This document shows, in pieces, positions 45,201 through 56,500 of a stretch of 64,000 nt of DNA (positions are counted from its first letter, which is position 1; every line of letters starts with the position of its first letter). A model generated the notes under the pieces. The model had not been told where the DNA came from. It did no database searches and was given only the letters and a program-made list of their open reading frames with translations. The position numbers were made by a program, and so were the translations under genes. Location of the stretch: NCBI GenBank assembly GCA_947044365.1, contig OX345653.1:2613501-2677500 (forward strand), given 5' to 3'. The stretch comes from Petrosia ficiformis. Taxonomy: Eukaryota; Porifera; Demospongiae; Haplosclerida; Petrosiidae.

Positions 45201-48200
45201 CTGCCTAGCCCTAGTGTAGTTACATACCATATATACTCTAATTATTTCATGCTGGCTTACATGAAGCATGAAACCACAATTACACAGTAGCTTAATGAGT
45301 AAACAAGTGTTTATTAACCTGTCTGATATCTTCAATAAATGCTTTCTTGTCTCCAGTAAATGCAACACTGGGTCCTGGCAGAACTTTGCTGGCCTCAGTA
45401 CGTTCAGTTTTTAGTGATGAGAGACAGCGAGCAAACACTGCTTCACCTGTAAACAGAATAACAACAATTCAAAAGTGTGAATCTACAAAAACAAAATGTG
45501 ATTTGTAGTCGTCAGACTCGTCACCTTCCTTCCCTTGTTTTATAGCCTATAGGACCATCCTAGGCTTATGATTGCTTTCCCACAGGTTTGAGTTTGTGTC
45601 ATTAAAGGGGGCTCAGTCAGTTAATGGGCGTGGCAGGTAAAAGAATGTGCACTTGAACTACAATTTTCTAAAAGGGCCTCAAAATAATCTTGACTTATCC
45701 TAAATTGAAGTCAATTCGTAAGAAGCTTAATAATCGCTCTTACTGGGTAACATATTTCATTCACTTCCTCTTCCTGTACAAAGTGACGAGCAACTGACAG
45801 CAAGTGTTTGATGAAAATTGTTTTGTAAGAAAGTGTCCCTTTTCAGTCTTAAATATTACAAACAATACTATTGATAATGAATAGTTAACACTAATATTAT
45901 ATTACATAACATTAGTAAGAGACTACAGAGAGACTATTCTAATATTTGATAAATAGAATTCATATACTTACCAATCAATGTAAGTGGCATTCCTTTGTCC
46001 AATGCAGAAATGGCAGTCCATTTCCCAGTACCCTTCTGACCAGCTGAATCCTTGATCTTCTCTACTAGTGGAGCACCATCAGTATCCTAAAAATTATATT
46101 GTTTGTGAAGAGATACTCCTTTGCTTGCTAATATTCATACAACATAAATATATAATATATTTTTTCAATCGATTGTTTTTCAGCCGTCTTATAAAAAACA
46201 AATAAAACTTTTAATTTTGAAGACAAGATGTTGCCACACCTAAATACCAAATATTGTTAGGTGCTTACACAAGATGGCTGAAACATGAGCGACTGATCTT
46301 AAACATTTTTAAAAAACTTGAAAATGAAGCAAGACTTGATTTTCATATACACACATTACACAGTCACATATATGTAGTCACTCATAGGTGTGTTATAACA
46401 TACATGATATTAGTACTTATATATGTTTATATATACATGTATTTTGTATGTATATAAAACGTATTTTTGACATCCTTGTTTTCACACAAAAATAAGCATT
46501 TGTAGGCCAATAAACAAATATTGAAACAGTAATAGCATAGTAATGTCACCTTGTAAGCCATAATATCAGCAGTGATTTCAATGAGGAAAGAGTCCAGTTC
46601 ACCTTTGTTCCACTCCTTAAACACCTGAAAAGAAGAAGAGATGAATATTTTAAAATAGTTTCATTCTTCTGATAAATTAACTTACTTCAGCCATGTCAGA
46701 TGGAGTTAAACCTAATAGAGTTTTCATAAGATCATATGCTTCACAGATTAACTATTATATGAAAAGAATAACAGGTAATGAAAACAGGTTAAACCTAGTA
46801 GAGTCTTCATCATATATCACATGCTTCACATATTAACAGGTAATGAAAACTGGTAATTAATGATAATGTAAACCAGTCCATATGAATATTTCATTGTAGT
46901 CTAGTGATTCTTGAATGTCCATTTCAACCATTTGATATATTAGTACTATACTAAAACTCATAAATACATGTACAAGTGAAGAAATTAATTTGATCTCACC
47001 TGCATGTCTCCATACTCAATACCATTGTGTACCATCTTCACATAATGTCCTGCACCATCACCACCAACCCAGTCACAACATGGTTCATTGTTAACTTTAG
47101 CAGCAATACTCTAGAGAAAAATAGTATATATACAAATAGATGAATAAACACACAAATAGATAGACAAATAAATAGATAGATGTTGATAAATAGATAGATA
47201 GATAGATAGATGGAGATAGATTGGCATGTACATGTGCATAGCTACCTGGAATATATTTTTTACAGATGGCCAAGCCTCTACTGCTCCACCTGGCATAAGA
47301 GAAGGTCCATAACGAGCACCATCCTCTCCTCCACTAACACCACATCCCATATATAAAATACCCTTTTCGCCAAGGGATTTAAAACGACGCTACAATAACA
47401 ACAAGATATAAATATATTCAGTCAATAACTATTTCAATGGAACGAATATACTAAAGTCTGTTCACATTCATGATGACCTCAAAATTAGGATGTGATGGCT
47501 TTATATGTAATATAGTGTATAGTTTAATGTAATACATGATTATACTGTAACTCAATAATGAAGCAATGGATTGAAATTTGACATACACAAAAAAAGAACA
47601 GGAAGGATATTTATATGAAATGGTGCAGGTAAAAGATCATTTGTTATTCCAAACTAAAGTTATGAACATTTTTCTGAGGTCATGGTGAATGTGAATGCGC
47701 TTTAATATTACGGGCACTATTAGCCAAAGTTCTTTTATGGCCCTTTCGTTTAATGTATATAAATTTATATCTTTGTTCTATCACATACGCATTGAATACA
47801 TTGTGCGTCATTCCAGGGGGCTTAGCCAATTATTGGGCAAGGTGCGTAAATGAATGTCTGCTTGAGCTAGCAGACAAGCAGGATAAATTAATAGCTCTTG
47901 TAGATGAAATACATCGCAACTTGTCAAAAAGTAAGAAGAATGGAAAAACAAGTAAATAGAATATGTTGTTGGGTTTCAGACGAGAGAAAGGTATCTGGTG
48001 CCTGAACATCACTAAGCAATCATAGGGATACTTTGTTCTCCATATATCTTTAATAAGTAGGTCTTTTCGTTAAAAAGTTGTGTAGCAGTTTATTTATTTT
48101 GTAAAACAGAACCTATATACATTGTAGACTATTACTATACATTGTAGACTACTACATGTATGTACTATATCAATGGCAATAATGAGATGACATTGTTTGA

Positions 48201-50331
48201 GAACTCTACCCTACAGAAATAAAGTAGCTAACTAAAAGATGTTCTAAAAATGTTTTTCAGGTTGAAAATCTAGTAAATCCCTTTAAAAACCTGGGGCACT
48301 TCCTACATAGAGAGTATTACTGCATTCTTGACCTCCATAGCTAATCATATCCCACAAGTTTCCATATCCTTCCACAAATTGGATGAAGGCCAAAGACAAT
48401 AAAAATTTTAAATAATACTATGCTTTCTATATAATTATTATAATGTAGTAATATGTATTTATGTATGCAAGATTTGTAGTATATAATTGAATACTATGCT
48501 TCCTGTAATATTACATTTCATTTTTCACAATTTCAATTTTTGATTTAACAATATTGCTTATTATATATGACCCTATTTTTGAATAGAGACACTTTTGTGC
48601 AAAATAATTTTGATCAAACAATTCAATCACTCGTCATTCTGCTATTAGTAAGGAAGTCAATGAAATTTGGTTATCTAAGAAGTTTAATAATAGCTCTTCC
48701 TGGATACAAATTTCATTGACTTCCTGTACAAAATGGCGGAATAACAAGCGACCAAAGTAAGCGTTTGCTCAAAATCATTTTTCAGTAAAGTATTCCTTTA
48801 GGTATCCTAATTCTAAAGTCAGTATATCAATAGTCATTAGATCTTACTGCATGAAATTGCTACAAAAATGATGGTTAGCTTAAAAATTAATTATTGTTCT
48901 CCCTCCTGAAATTAAATTTTCAATACTTAAGTTATTATATGGAAGTGGTTAGTTTGATTTTGTGGTTAATTACTTGTTTGCATGCTTTTTTTGGTTTCAA
49001 TATCCTTAAATGTTCTTTTATTTTTTATATTTATAATTTAGTATAATATATTCACTCACCTGAGTGTCTAAATATTCAGAATTTCCACCATCAATAATGA
49101 TATCACCTTTCTCTACATATGGGAGTACTTGCTCAATGAAAGCATCTACAGCTGGTCCAGCCTTGACTAACATCATCACACGACGTGGTTTCTTCAGTTT
49201 CTTTACCATCTCCTCAATACTTTTAGCTCCAACAATCTTGGTACCTATAAAGAGAATCATGAATAGATGGATGATACATACAATACTAGCATAGACAGGG
49301 ATTGTTAGATATGTATTTTGTAAATAGCAACAGGACTCAAACAAATTAAGGGTACACATGAATATATATCATACAGCTTACTAATGACTATGAATTGTGT
49401 TTAATAAGTACAGCTATGAATAAATAATTAGTTTAGAATGGCAAGCAATGTAATATAATATTACAATGTACTATGTTCAAAATCATGAAATCAGTTATTT
49501 AGATCAATGCATTTTCAATTGGTTTCACTTTCGTGCAGCCCTCAGACCTAACACCCTATAAAACCCTACCAAGAACATTACAGATATAGATTAATGTAAT
49601 GATAATTCTACATTGTTCTAAGATATCGTACCTTTTGCTTCATTTTGTAGGAAGTGATCCACTTTCTCAACAGTTCTGTTGTAAGCACATACCACAAAAC
49701 CATGATCATTCATGTTCAGAATAATGTTCTGGCCCTATGAGAAGTAGTAGAGTGGAAAAGAGAAACATTATTATAATCCTGTTTGTTGTTTGGAACATTT
49801 TTATGAAAACAAAAAAAAACACTTCTTAAAAGTAGGTTGCAAAAAAAACAAAAAAACCCCACACGTGTACAGTGTTATCTAGGGTTATTAGAAAACACAG
49901 TACCATACTAATACTGCAGTGGTTTCAAGCACCATTGTAGAGTTATATTAAAAGTTATTAAGAACAAAATGGCACATTATTTAGGTGACCTCTAAACTGC
50001 AAGTCCTAAATATAAACCTGATAAAATAACAATTTAGTGATGCTATTAGTATGATAGTGGTGAGTCTAGTTCTGCAAGTCTAGTATAAAATTGCACTCAT
50101 TATATTCCAAAAAATAGCCTGCAAATATAAAACATTACTGTGATGAATAAAAGAACAGTAAAAAGAATATGTAATTCAATTATAACGTACCATAACAGCC
50201 AAACCAATCAATGCTATATCTGCTCTGTAAAAGAAAAAAAAAATTATATAAATTGAAATCCAGTATCTAATTCATGTTACGTGTTTAGCATGCATTATAG
50301 CTGTTAAAACTTACACTTGCTCGCCTGCCAT
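42296..50331 (-). CDS. PGD: 6-phosphogluconate dehydrogenase, decarboxylating (14 exons, 484 aa)
   Basis: This is the third enzyme of the pentose phosphate pathway: 6-phosphogluconate + NADP+ to ribulose 5-phosphate + CO2 + NADPH, in the cytosol. Exons in coding order: 50315-50331, 50191-50224, 49632-49734, 49060-49244, 47246-47389, 47000-47110, 46686-46751, 46550-46624, 45972-46086, 45319-45446, 44536-44669, 44374-44473, 43264-43355 and 42296-42446. All phases fit and the total is the normal family length. Visible motifs are the NADP-binding IGLAVMGQN and [24 protein letters not shown], the signature [20 protein letters not shown], the catalytic Lys region [25 protein letters not shown], and the C-terminus [13 protein letters not shown]. 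The first exon encodes only MAGEQ plus two bases. Intron 4 (about 1.7 kb) and intron 10 hold dispersed repeats. Constitutive metabolic role; divergent from MRS2. Confidence 0.97.
44211..44322. mobile_element. Hairpin MITE-like element in PGD intron 12
   Basis: Arms of about 48 bp read AGTTATAGAATGCAAACGCG... and, from the other side, AGTTATAGAATACGCACAAG..., with GGTCTAT-TACTGAAAT in common. A short loop holds CCCATGGGAGTGCCCCC. No secure target duplication. Confidence 0.68.
44903..45058. mobile_element. hAT-type MITE (156 bp) in PGD intron 10
   Basis: Terminal repeats CAGAGTGGGAAATAA and, inverted, CAGGGCGGGAAATAA. A perfect 8-bp target duplication ATACAAAG flanks it (44895-44902 and 45059-45066). 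A CAG-type terminus with an 8-bp duplication is typical of hAT elements. A related older copy is at 57961-58094. Confidence 0.85.
47455..47705. mobile_element. Dispersed inverted-repeat element, copy 2 (PGD intron 4)
   Basis: Homologous to 33323-33585. Ends GTTCACATTCATGATGACCTC and GAGGTCATGGTGAATGTGAA are inverted repeats. Non-coding. Confidence 0.75.
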
Positions 50332-50458
50332 TTCTGCAAATGTCTATTGTAATGAAGAAGGAAATGATAAAGAGCCCTGACTGAAACTTGCTAAAAGGAA
50401 GAAAATGCAGAATGGCTTCAGTACCCCTGGCAGTGGTAAATTATAGCGGAAGCAAAAT
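50332..50458. promoter_or_regulatory. Probable bidirectional promoter between PGD and MRS2
   Basis: The start codons of PGD (50331, minus) and MRS2 (50555, or 50459) diverge within 127-223 bp. This is the second head-to-head pair of housekeeping genes in the window. No core element could be named. Confidence 0.5.
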
Positions 50459-50554
50459 TTGAGGTGTGGCTCATTGAGTCAAACATGCGCATGCTCGTAC
50501 TCGTACCCACGTGGTTTAACCGATGTATTTGGAGATCTGAAATTCATAGGGACT

Positions 50555-53500
50555 ATGAGAACAGTGATTCACACTAAACATCAATACAGAACTTTGTTTA
50601 CATGTTTGTTGACACACCCACAAGTAAAACAGGAGGTGGTACAAATCAGATTAGTACACAACAGTGTGTTTCATCAGAGTGCAGTCAGTTGGTTAAATTC
50701 ACAAAACTGTATACCGTCAAGATCAATCAGTAGTCTACATTCTGATATAAAAATTGCAAATTCAAGTCTAAAATATTTTACCACAAGTGATGGAATAGCT
50801 AGTCCATTATTACACACAGTGAGTTTGAAACTTGCATTAATTCCATATTTATGGCAAAATTGACATCTCTTATGTACATGTGGAAGTTTATGTTGGTGCT
50901 TATTACATTGGATCAAAAAACAAGGGTACTTCAAGTAACAGTAATGTACATTAATCATACATTCTAGGCAGTCAACTTAAAGTGTTGTATGCTGTTTTGT
51001 TACTATAATATATAGTGGGTGGTTTGTTGTATTTTACATGACCATTTATGTCTGTTGTTGACTATACAGTGGTGACCCAATTGTATAGTCAACAAAAGTG
51101 ATTTTTTACTTATAATATTTCTTGATTCCAGACTAGATTTAATGCTCAAGGAAATTATTTTACAGAAGGTAAGTTTAAAATGAAGCACTGATTAGTTTAT
51201 AAAGTCATGTAATATACAGTCATTTCAGTGCGCTGCTTTATTTAACAGTCATTTCAGTGTCCTGCTTTATTTAACAGTCATATCAGTGTCCTGCTTTATT
51301 TAAGTCATTTCAGTGTGCTGCTTTATTTAACAGTCATTTCAGTGTCCTGCTTTATTTAAGTCATTTCAGTGTGCTGCTTTATTTAACAGTCATTTCAGTG
51401 TGCTGCTTTATTTAACAGCCATTTCAGTGTCCTGCTTTATTTAACAGTCATTTCAGTGTGCTGCTTTATTTAACAGTCATTTCAGTGTCCTGCTTTATTT
51501 AACAGTCATTTCAGTGTGCTGCTTCATTTAACAGTCATTTCAGTGTGCTGCTTTATTTAACAGTCATTTCAGTGTCCTGCTTTATTTAACAGTCATTTCA
51601 GTGTCCTGCTTTATTTAACAGTCATTTCAGTGTCCTGCTTTATTTAACAGTCATTTCAGTGTCCTGCTTCATTTAACAGTCATTTCAGTGTCCTGCTTCA
51701 TTTAACAGTCATTTCAGTGTCCTGCTTTATTTAACAGTCATTTCAGTGTCCTGCTTTATTTAACAGTCATTTCAGTGTCCTGCTTCATTTAACAGTCATT
51801 GTATTACATCATGTATTCTAGGCAGTCAATTTGTTAGCGGTTTTGTTAGTGGGTGGGTTGTAGTTTTGTTTCTATTTGCTAGGGAGAGTTACATGCAGAA
51901 ACTGCCTTTATAATTATTCAATAATTTGTTGCACTAAAATTAAACTCACAAAATACATCGCAAAATATTTGCATGGTGATGAAAGTTTGCACAGCAAATG
52001 TTTTCATACAAACATTTTTCATATAGCAGCTACACACTACATGTACAGTGGCGGAGCGATAGGTCAGGTTAGTCAGGTTTCAACCTGACCACTTTTTGTG
52101 AGGACCATTATTATATGTACATTGAATTGTATGTAGATTGAGCTCACTCATAATGACATGATTTCTATAATTTTTCTCACAGTGTGTTAGTTTGTTTATT
52201 TGCATTTAACCTACGTGTTAAATGGGAACTATGCCTTTGTGGGTTTTTTTTTGCATGAGTGCTTTTATTCATAGCACATGGTCATTTATTATGCATGTTG
52301 CATAATATATAATTATGTTGATTATACTTTAGTCTGTAATACAATTATCAATAAAAATGTACTTATTCAACTCTCAACCTCACCAATCAAAATTTTGTCA
52401 CTCCACCTCTGATGTATAATTATGTCTGACACTTCCATATCACAGTATATTACTGTCAGGTGGGATGTGGTTTGTACACAACCAAAATATGCATTTCATC
52501 CACTGTGTTATAGCCTAGCTCTTTAAAGTCACATTTGTTCATTTATAAAGCTGAATCTGTTGTACCTTCAATAATATTAGTAGTGCATTGTGTGGGTGAG
52601 CCTATGTGGGTGACAGTCCTGTGGCACTGAGGGGTATTGGGATAGCAATTATTGGTCAAATAAACAAACATTCGGCAACACATTAATTGTAGCTCGCTTA
52701 TTATTTCTTGTTTTATAGTAATGAAAAAAACAGAGGTACTATCAGAATTTGAATTACAACCGCGTGACATCAGATTCTCAACACTCTCTTCATTATATGT
52801 ACGACAGTCAAGTATTATACTAAGATTACAGGTAGTAACTAGCTACGTATATGAATGTACATGTATACAGTAGACTATATCTCATTATACTAATCATTAT
52901 AGTAAGATTACAAATATTATACTAAGATTAAAGGTAGTGACGATATGATTGTATACACATTTGTACAGTAGATTATACTAAGCATTACAAGCACATATTA
53001 TTATATAGTACTTATGTGATTGTTCACACATGTGTACAATAGACTATACATGTATCTCAAGTATTATATAGTAAGATTACAAGTACGATTGTATTAAGAT
53101 TACATATAGTACTTATGTGATTGTTCACACATGTGTACAATAGACTATACATGTATCTCAAGCATTATAATAAGATTACATATAGTACTTCACACATGTG
53201 TATGTGTGTTGACTATTGACATGTACATCTAGTTAGTGTTATAATGAGATTACAAGTATTATAATAAGATTACAGGTATAGTATATTGACTACCTGATTG
53301 TTTACCGTCTTCACACTTGTGTGTATATGTGTTGACTATCCACATCGAGTTAGTGTGATTACAAGTATTGGTAGTACATGTACATGTTAGTGTGATTACA
53401 AGTATTGGTAGTACATGTACATGTTAGTGTGATTACAAGTATTGGTAGTACATGATGTTATCGGAGATGTAGAAAGAAAGAAAGAAAGAAAGACACAAGA

Positions 53501-56500
53501 GGTAATGGAAAAATGAAAATGAGAGTTGCCTCAGGTGGGATTCGAACCCATGACTCTCTGTACTCCAGACAGATGCTCTACCAACTGAGCTACCAAGGCA
53601 GCCCAGCTGGCAGGGTCCGAATCAAACATCTCATACGCCTGTATGAACAGGCTATCTTAATACTAGGCATTAGGTGAAGGCCGGGGTAATGAAACCACCA
53701 AAGACACCAACACCAAACCTAAGCATATACATGATGTTATCGGAGACATGTACATGTTAGTGTGATTACAAGTATTGGTAGTACATGTACATGTTAGTGT
53801 GATTACAAGTACTGGTAGTACATGTATATGTTAGTGTGATTACAAGTATTGGTAGTACATGTACACATTAGTGTGATTACAGTATTGGTAGTACATGTAC
53901 ATGTTAGTGTGATTACAAGTATTGGTAGTACATGTACATGTTAGTGTGATTACAAGTATTGGTAGTACATTGTGTACATGTACATGTTACAAGTATTGGT
54001 AGTACATGTGATTACAAGTATTGGTAGTACATGTACATGTTAGTGTGATTACAAGTATTGGTAGTACATTGTGTACATGTACATGTTACAAGTATTGGTA
54101 GTACATGTACATGTGATTACAAGTATTGGTAGTACATGTACATGTTAGTGTGATTACAAGTATTGGTAGTACATGTACATGTTAGTGTGATTACAAGTAT
54201 TGGTAGTACATTGTGTACATGTACATGTTACAAGTATTGGTAGTACATGTACATGTGATTACAAGTATTGGTAGTACATGTACATGTTAGTGTGATTACA
54301 AGTATTGGTAGTACATTGTGTACGTGTACATGTTACAAGTATTGGTAGTACATGTACATGTGATTACAAGTATTGGTAGTACATGTACATGTTAGTGTGA
54401 TTACAAGTATTGGTAGTACATGTACATGTTAGTGTGATTACAAGTATTGGTAGTACATGTACATGTTAGTATGATTACAAGTATATGTAGTACATGTACA
54501 TATAACTATTATGATTGTTCATATATGTGTATGTGTGTTGTCTATCTAGTATCTACATTAATTTTGGTAAGGGTTATAATGAGATTAGAGGTATATTTTA
54601 TCACCCACAAGGCCATCCCTATGATTGCTTTCTCACCAGTTTCAATTATATTCTGTATATTTGCTTCAAATGAAAAAAACATATTTTCTGACCATTTTTG
54701 TGAACATTGCTTCTAAAACACAAAATTCAAAAGGAAGACTTTCAGATGTGTTCTGTAGTCTCTCCTGTACGAGATGGAGACAGTAGGTACAAACACATTA
54801 CATATGTAGTTAAGGAAGTTAGTAACATTATTCTGCAACACGCTCTTGAGTACCAGCAGGAAGAAAGCAGATGGAAGAACTGTTTGAAACCAACTAATAT
54901 TTGCTCTGCAAAATGTAAAGAAGAATCTTTTCACAATTAAGATGAGTGGAAAAACAAATGAGTATGAAATGTTGAGTTCCGGACATGAATAATGATTCAT
55001 AACCTCGAAGTAGTTGTTTCATTAATGATAGCATGATAGACATTGTAAAGCAATCATAGGGATACTTTTTTCAATGTACCTCATTTGTTTGTACATGTAA
55101 CTCTCTGTATATATGTACCATGTAGAGATTGAGGACTTGAGGTATGTGTGTTAGTGTGTTTACGATCTACTGTACTTGTTAGTGTGTTTACTATCTACTG
55201 TACAACTACATTTACTATAATTCTCATACAAAATTTGTCCATGGTTGTCTTAATCTGTATGTGTGTTTTAGTGACACACCAATGAGATATTCATCACAGC
55301 TTTGATATGTACACAACTACACATACGTATATAATATTTCCTATTCTGTAGCATATAAAGGCTATTGTTAATAATAATCACATGATGTTGCTAGACAGTG
55401 ATCATCCAGCTATTGTTGATTTCATTCCTGAATTACAGGTATGTGTTCAGTACAGCTGTTCTATATACTTACTTGCTGTCTCCATCTTGTATAGGAGAGA
55501 CTACAGAACACATCTGAAAGTCTTCCTTTTGAATTTTGTGTTTTAGAAGCAATGTTCACAAAAATGGTTAGAAAATATGTTTTTCCAGCAATTATATGTA
55601 CTTAAGTATTATTCCTGTACAGTTCTCAGTACTTGATTATAATATTATGTTGATTCTGTCGTTCAGTTCTTGGTATTAAATGATAGACTCAATATTGAGC
55701 TCTCATTTATCAATCATTTTCTATACAGTCCTCAGTATTGAATGATAGACTCATTATTGAGCTCTCTTTTATCAATCATTTCTATACAGTCCTCAGTATT
55801 GAATGATAGACTCATTATTGAGCTCTCGTTTATCAATCATTTTCTATACAGTCCTCAGTATTGAATGATAGACTCATTATTGAACTCTCATTTATCAATC
55901 GTTTTCTATACAGTCCTCAGTATTGAATGATAGACTCATTATTGAACTCTCATTTATCAATCATTTTCTATACAGTTCCCAGGACAAACTCATTATTGAG
56001 CTCCCATTTTTCTCTATAGTTCTCAGTATTGGATGATAGACTAAATGAACTGCATCCTTCTATTGTGGATGTACTCAATGTGTTACTAGATCCACGTCTA
56101 TTCTCAGTTGATAGAGGACAGTTGCACATTCTTCTTCATCATAGTAAGAGGTATAAATGATACATTAATGGTATGTATGTATGATATGTACTAACAGTAC
56201 TATATGACTACACACATGATAAAGTTCTCACCAGGACATTATAACTGGACATTATGTGGTGCAGTAATTAAAACCAATATGTGCTATGAAGCCATTAAAA
56301 ACACAACAAGTTCCAATCTTGATCTACAACATGATAGTTCCCACAAATGTATCCCATTTCTGCAGTGTATACATACTGTTTGAGTATAGCATGTGAGAAT
56401 GCACTTGATTGTATGTTGCTACAATACACTTATTGGTAATTAGTCCAGATAATATGGGTAAAGGCCTGAAGGGTCACAATAGTCTCTTTGTGTGTGCAAA

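Larger units (their letters stand above)
53330..54490. repeat. 37-bp tandem array interrupted by a SINE, in MRS2 intron 3
   Basis: Unit ACATGTACATGTTAGTGTGA plus TTACAAGTATTGGTAGT. Roughly 20 full or truncated units, including a higher-order variant with ACATTGTGTACATGTACATG. The array is split at 53468-53728 by a retroposon-like insertion. Confidence 0.92.

Noticed and set aside
47753..47959. 68-aa plus-strand frame in PGD intron 4
   Set aside because: Looks weakly protein-like but has no identifiable family, and it ends beside the dispersed motif AAGCAATCATAGGGAT shared with 55047. More likely part of a repeat element.
51215..51800. CRISPR-like direct repeats (also the 37-, 46- and 68-bp arrays)
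   Set aside because: The units are contiguous without unique spacers and lie in introns of an animal gene. They are minisatellites.
53527..53599. Functional tRNA-Ser(GGA) gene
   Set aside because: It lacks the long variable arm of tRNA-Ser, has a T-stem mismatch and sits inside a retroposon with target duplications.
54707..54940. 77-aa plus-strand frame in MRS2 intron 3
   Set aside because: Its first part is the antisense of the inverted MRS2 exon 5 copy; the rest has no recognised family.
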